Origin: an uncultured Bacteroidales bacterium
GTDB taxonomy: Bacteria; Bacteroidota; Bacteroidia; Bacteroidales; Bacteroidaceae
Direction of reading: 5' to 3'
Length of the DNA stretch: 41,627 nt
Assembly (NCBI GenBank): GCA_902766625.1
Contig: CACXEH010000042.1
Span: 1-41,627, forward strand
This document shows, in pieces, positions 41,049 to 41,627 of this stretch. Made by a program: the position numbers and the translations under genes. A model generated the notes under the pieces. The model was not told the origin of the DNA, made no database searches, and worked only from the letters and a program-made list of their open reading frames with translations. The number at the start of each line of letters is the position of its first letter. The stretch's first letter is position 1.

Positions 41049-41627
41049 TCTTCTCCTGTTTTCCTTACCGTTACCGGTAATGGCAAGCAATCTGCAAGAT
41101 TCTGTTGCAGACAAGACTTCATTACACCACGATAGTGTAAAGTTAAAGAAGTCCTATGAGCAACGAATCCTCAAATATCACAAGAAATGGACATCACTAA
41201 TCCCCAGACAATTCATTTTACAGAATGCAGGCAATATGGGTGCCATCTCGATGGGTATCGGCTGGAATTATGGCATGCGGAAAAACGGTCACAGACAATG
41301 GGAAACACAGATATTGTTCGGATATATTCCCAAATATCAAAGCAACCGTGGTAAAATTACGACGACACTGAAGCAAAACTATATCCCCTGGAGCATTGAT
41401 TTGCGAAACAACATAAAATTTGAGCCGCTGCGTTGTGGCATATACGTTAACACTGTATTTGGACATGAGTTTTGGAAACGTCAACCTACCCGATATCCTA
41501 AAAAATACTATGACTTTCTCTCCACAGAATTCAGGTTCAACGCTTTTTTCGGAGAAGGTTTCACAAAAATCATTCCGAAAAACAATAGAAAATTCATAAA
41601 AAACTTTACTCTGTTTTATGAAATCAG
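41023..41627 (+). CDS. Outer-membrane beta-barrel-like protein, 5' part (cut by window end)
   Basis: An open frame starts at ATG 41023, inside the end of the metallophosphoesterase gene in a different frame (26-base overlap), and runs to the window edge. About 201 residues are visible. The N-terminus MKSAALIFSLLLFSLPLPVM with an ASN-like cleavage site is a signal peptide. After a charged stretch, the protein shows barrel-like alternating strands: MGAISMGIGWNYGMRK, WETQILFGYIPKY, IYVNTVFGHEFW. This suggests an outer-membrane protein of unknown role. It is the third gene of the mini-BspA operon and probably translationally coupled. The family cannot be named from this fragment. Confidence 0.72.
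   Translation, partial: MKSAALIFSLLLFSLPLPVMASNLQDSVADKTSLHHDSVKLKKSYEQRILKYHKKWTSLIPRQFILQNAGNMGAISMGIGWNYGMRKNGHRQWETQILFGYIPKYQSNRGKITTTLKQNYIPWSIDLRNNIKFEPLRCGIYVNTVFGHEFWKRQPTRYPKKYYDFLSTEFRFNAFFGEGFTKIIPKNNRKFIKNFTLFYEI

Noticed and set aside
40260-41114. A 284-codon minus-strand frame opposite the metallophosphoesterase gene
   Set aside because: The plus strand carries a complete set of phosphoesterase motifs; the minus frame has no signal peptide or domain pattern.

Overview
The window is chromosomal DNA from a member of the Bacteroidota, most likely a Prevotella-like member of the Bacteroidales. The reasons are: promoters of the TAnnTTTG type ahead of many genes; BspA-type leucine-rich-repeat surface proteins ending in a GIYI-NG-K-type tail typical of type IX-like secretion; lipoproteins; a ftsK-lolA-trxB cluster convergent with dnaA; and an arylsulfatase and a GH36 alpha-galactosidase suited to glycan use. 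No rRNA, CRISPR array, transposase or phage gene was seen.

Layout. 1-3492: the end of a DUF2490-like outer-membrane protein, a secreted GH36 alpha-galactosidase and a propeller-like lipoprotein, closed by a triple palindromic array (3569-3626). 3952-7222: an AT-rich DpnII-type restriction-modification operon for GATC. It has an alpha-class Dam methylase, a DpnII nuclease, a DpnA-like beta-class methylase and, unexpectedly, a second small PD-(D/E)XK protein between the last two. 7402-11399: ftsK, lolA-like, trxB. 11481-12872 (minus): dnaA, with a very AT-rich 311-base upstream region that could contain the origin. 13184-18516 (minus): a tight four-gene envelope operon (DUF6057-like membrane protein, a beta-propeller lipoprotein with a CXXCH heme-type motif, a cell-wall amidase and an MCE/MlaD lipid-binding protein). 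18632-21077: a glycosyltransferase and a MATE exporter. 21246-22210 (minus): four tRNAs (Gly-GCC twice, Leu-CAG, Leu-GAG) followed by a conserved-looking unknown gene. 22436-25541: an arylsulfatase and a short-chain dehydrogenase.

25764-41627 is a surface-protein region. It holds a 1518-residue BspA-like protein with a dockerin-like module and a 2767-residue multidomain protein that begins with a cohesin-like domain. After these come a small membrane protein on the minus strand and an operon of a mini-BspA protein, a metallophosphoesterase lipoprotein and a partial outer-membrane protein cut by the window edge. Base composition drops sharply between about 29.8 and 34.5 kb, so the end of the first large gene and the first half of the second look compositionally foreign to the flanks.

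The points most worth following are the extra nuclease inside the DpnII operon, the adjacent dockerin-like and cohesin-like proteins with their compositional island, the heme-type motif in the propeller lipoprotein, the palindromic array, and two convergent gene pairs whose terminators lie inside coding sequence. All family assignments come from reading the sequence; no database search was run.
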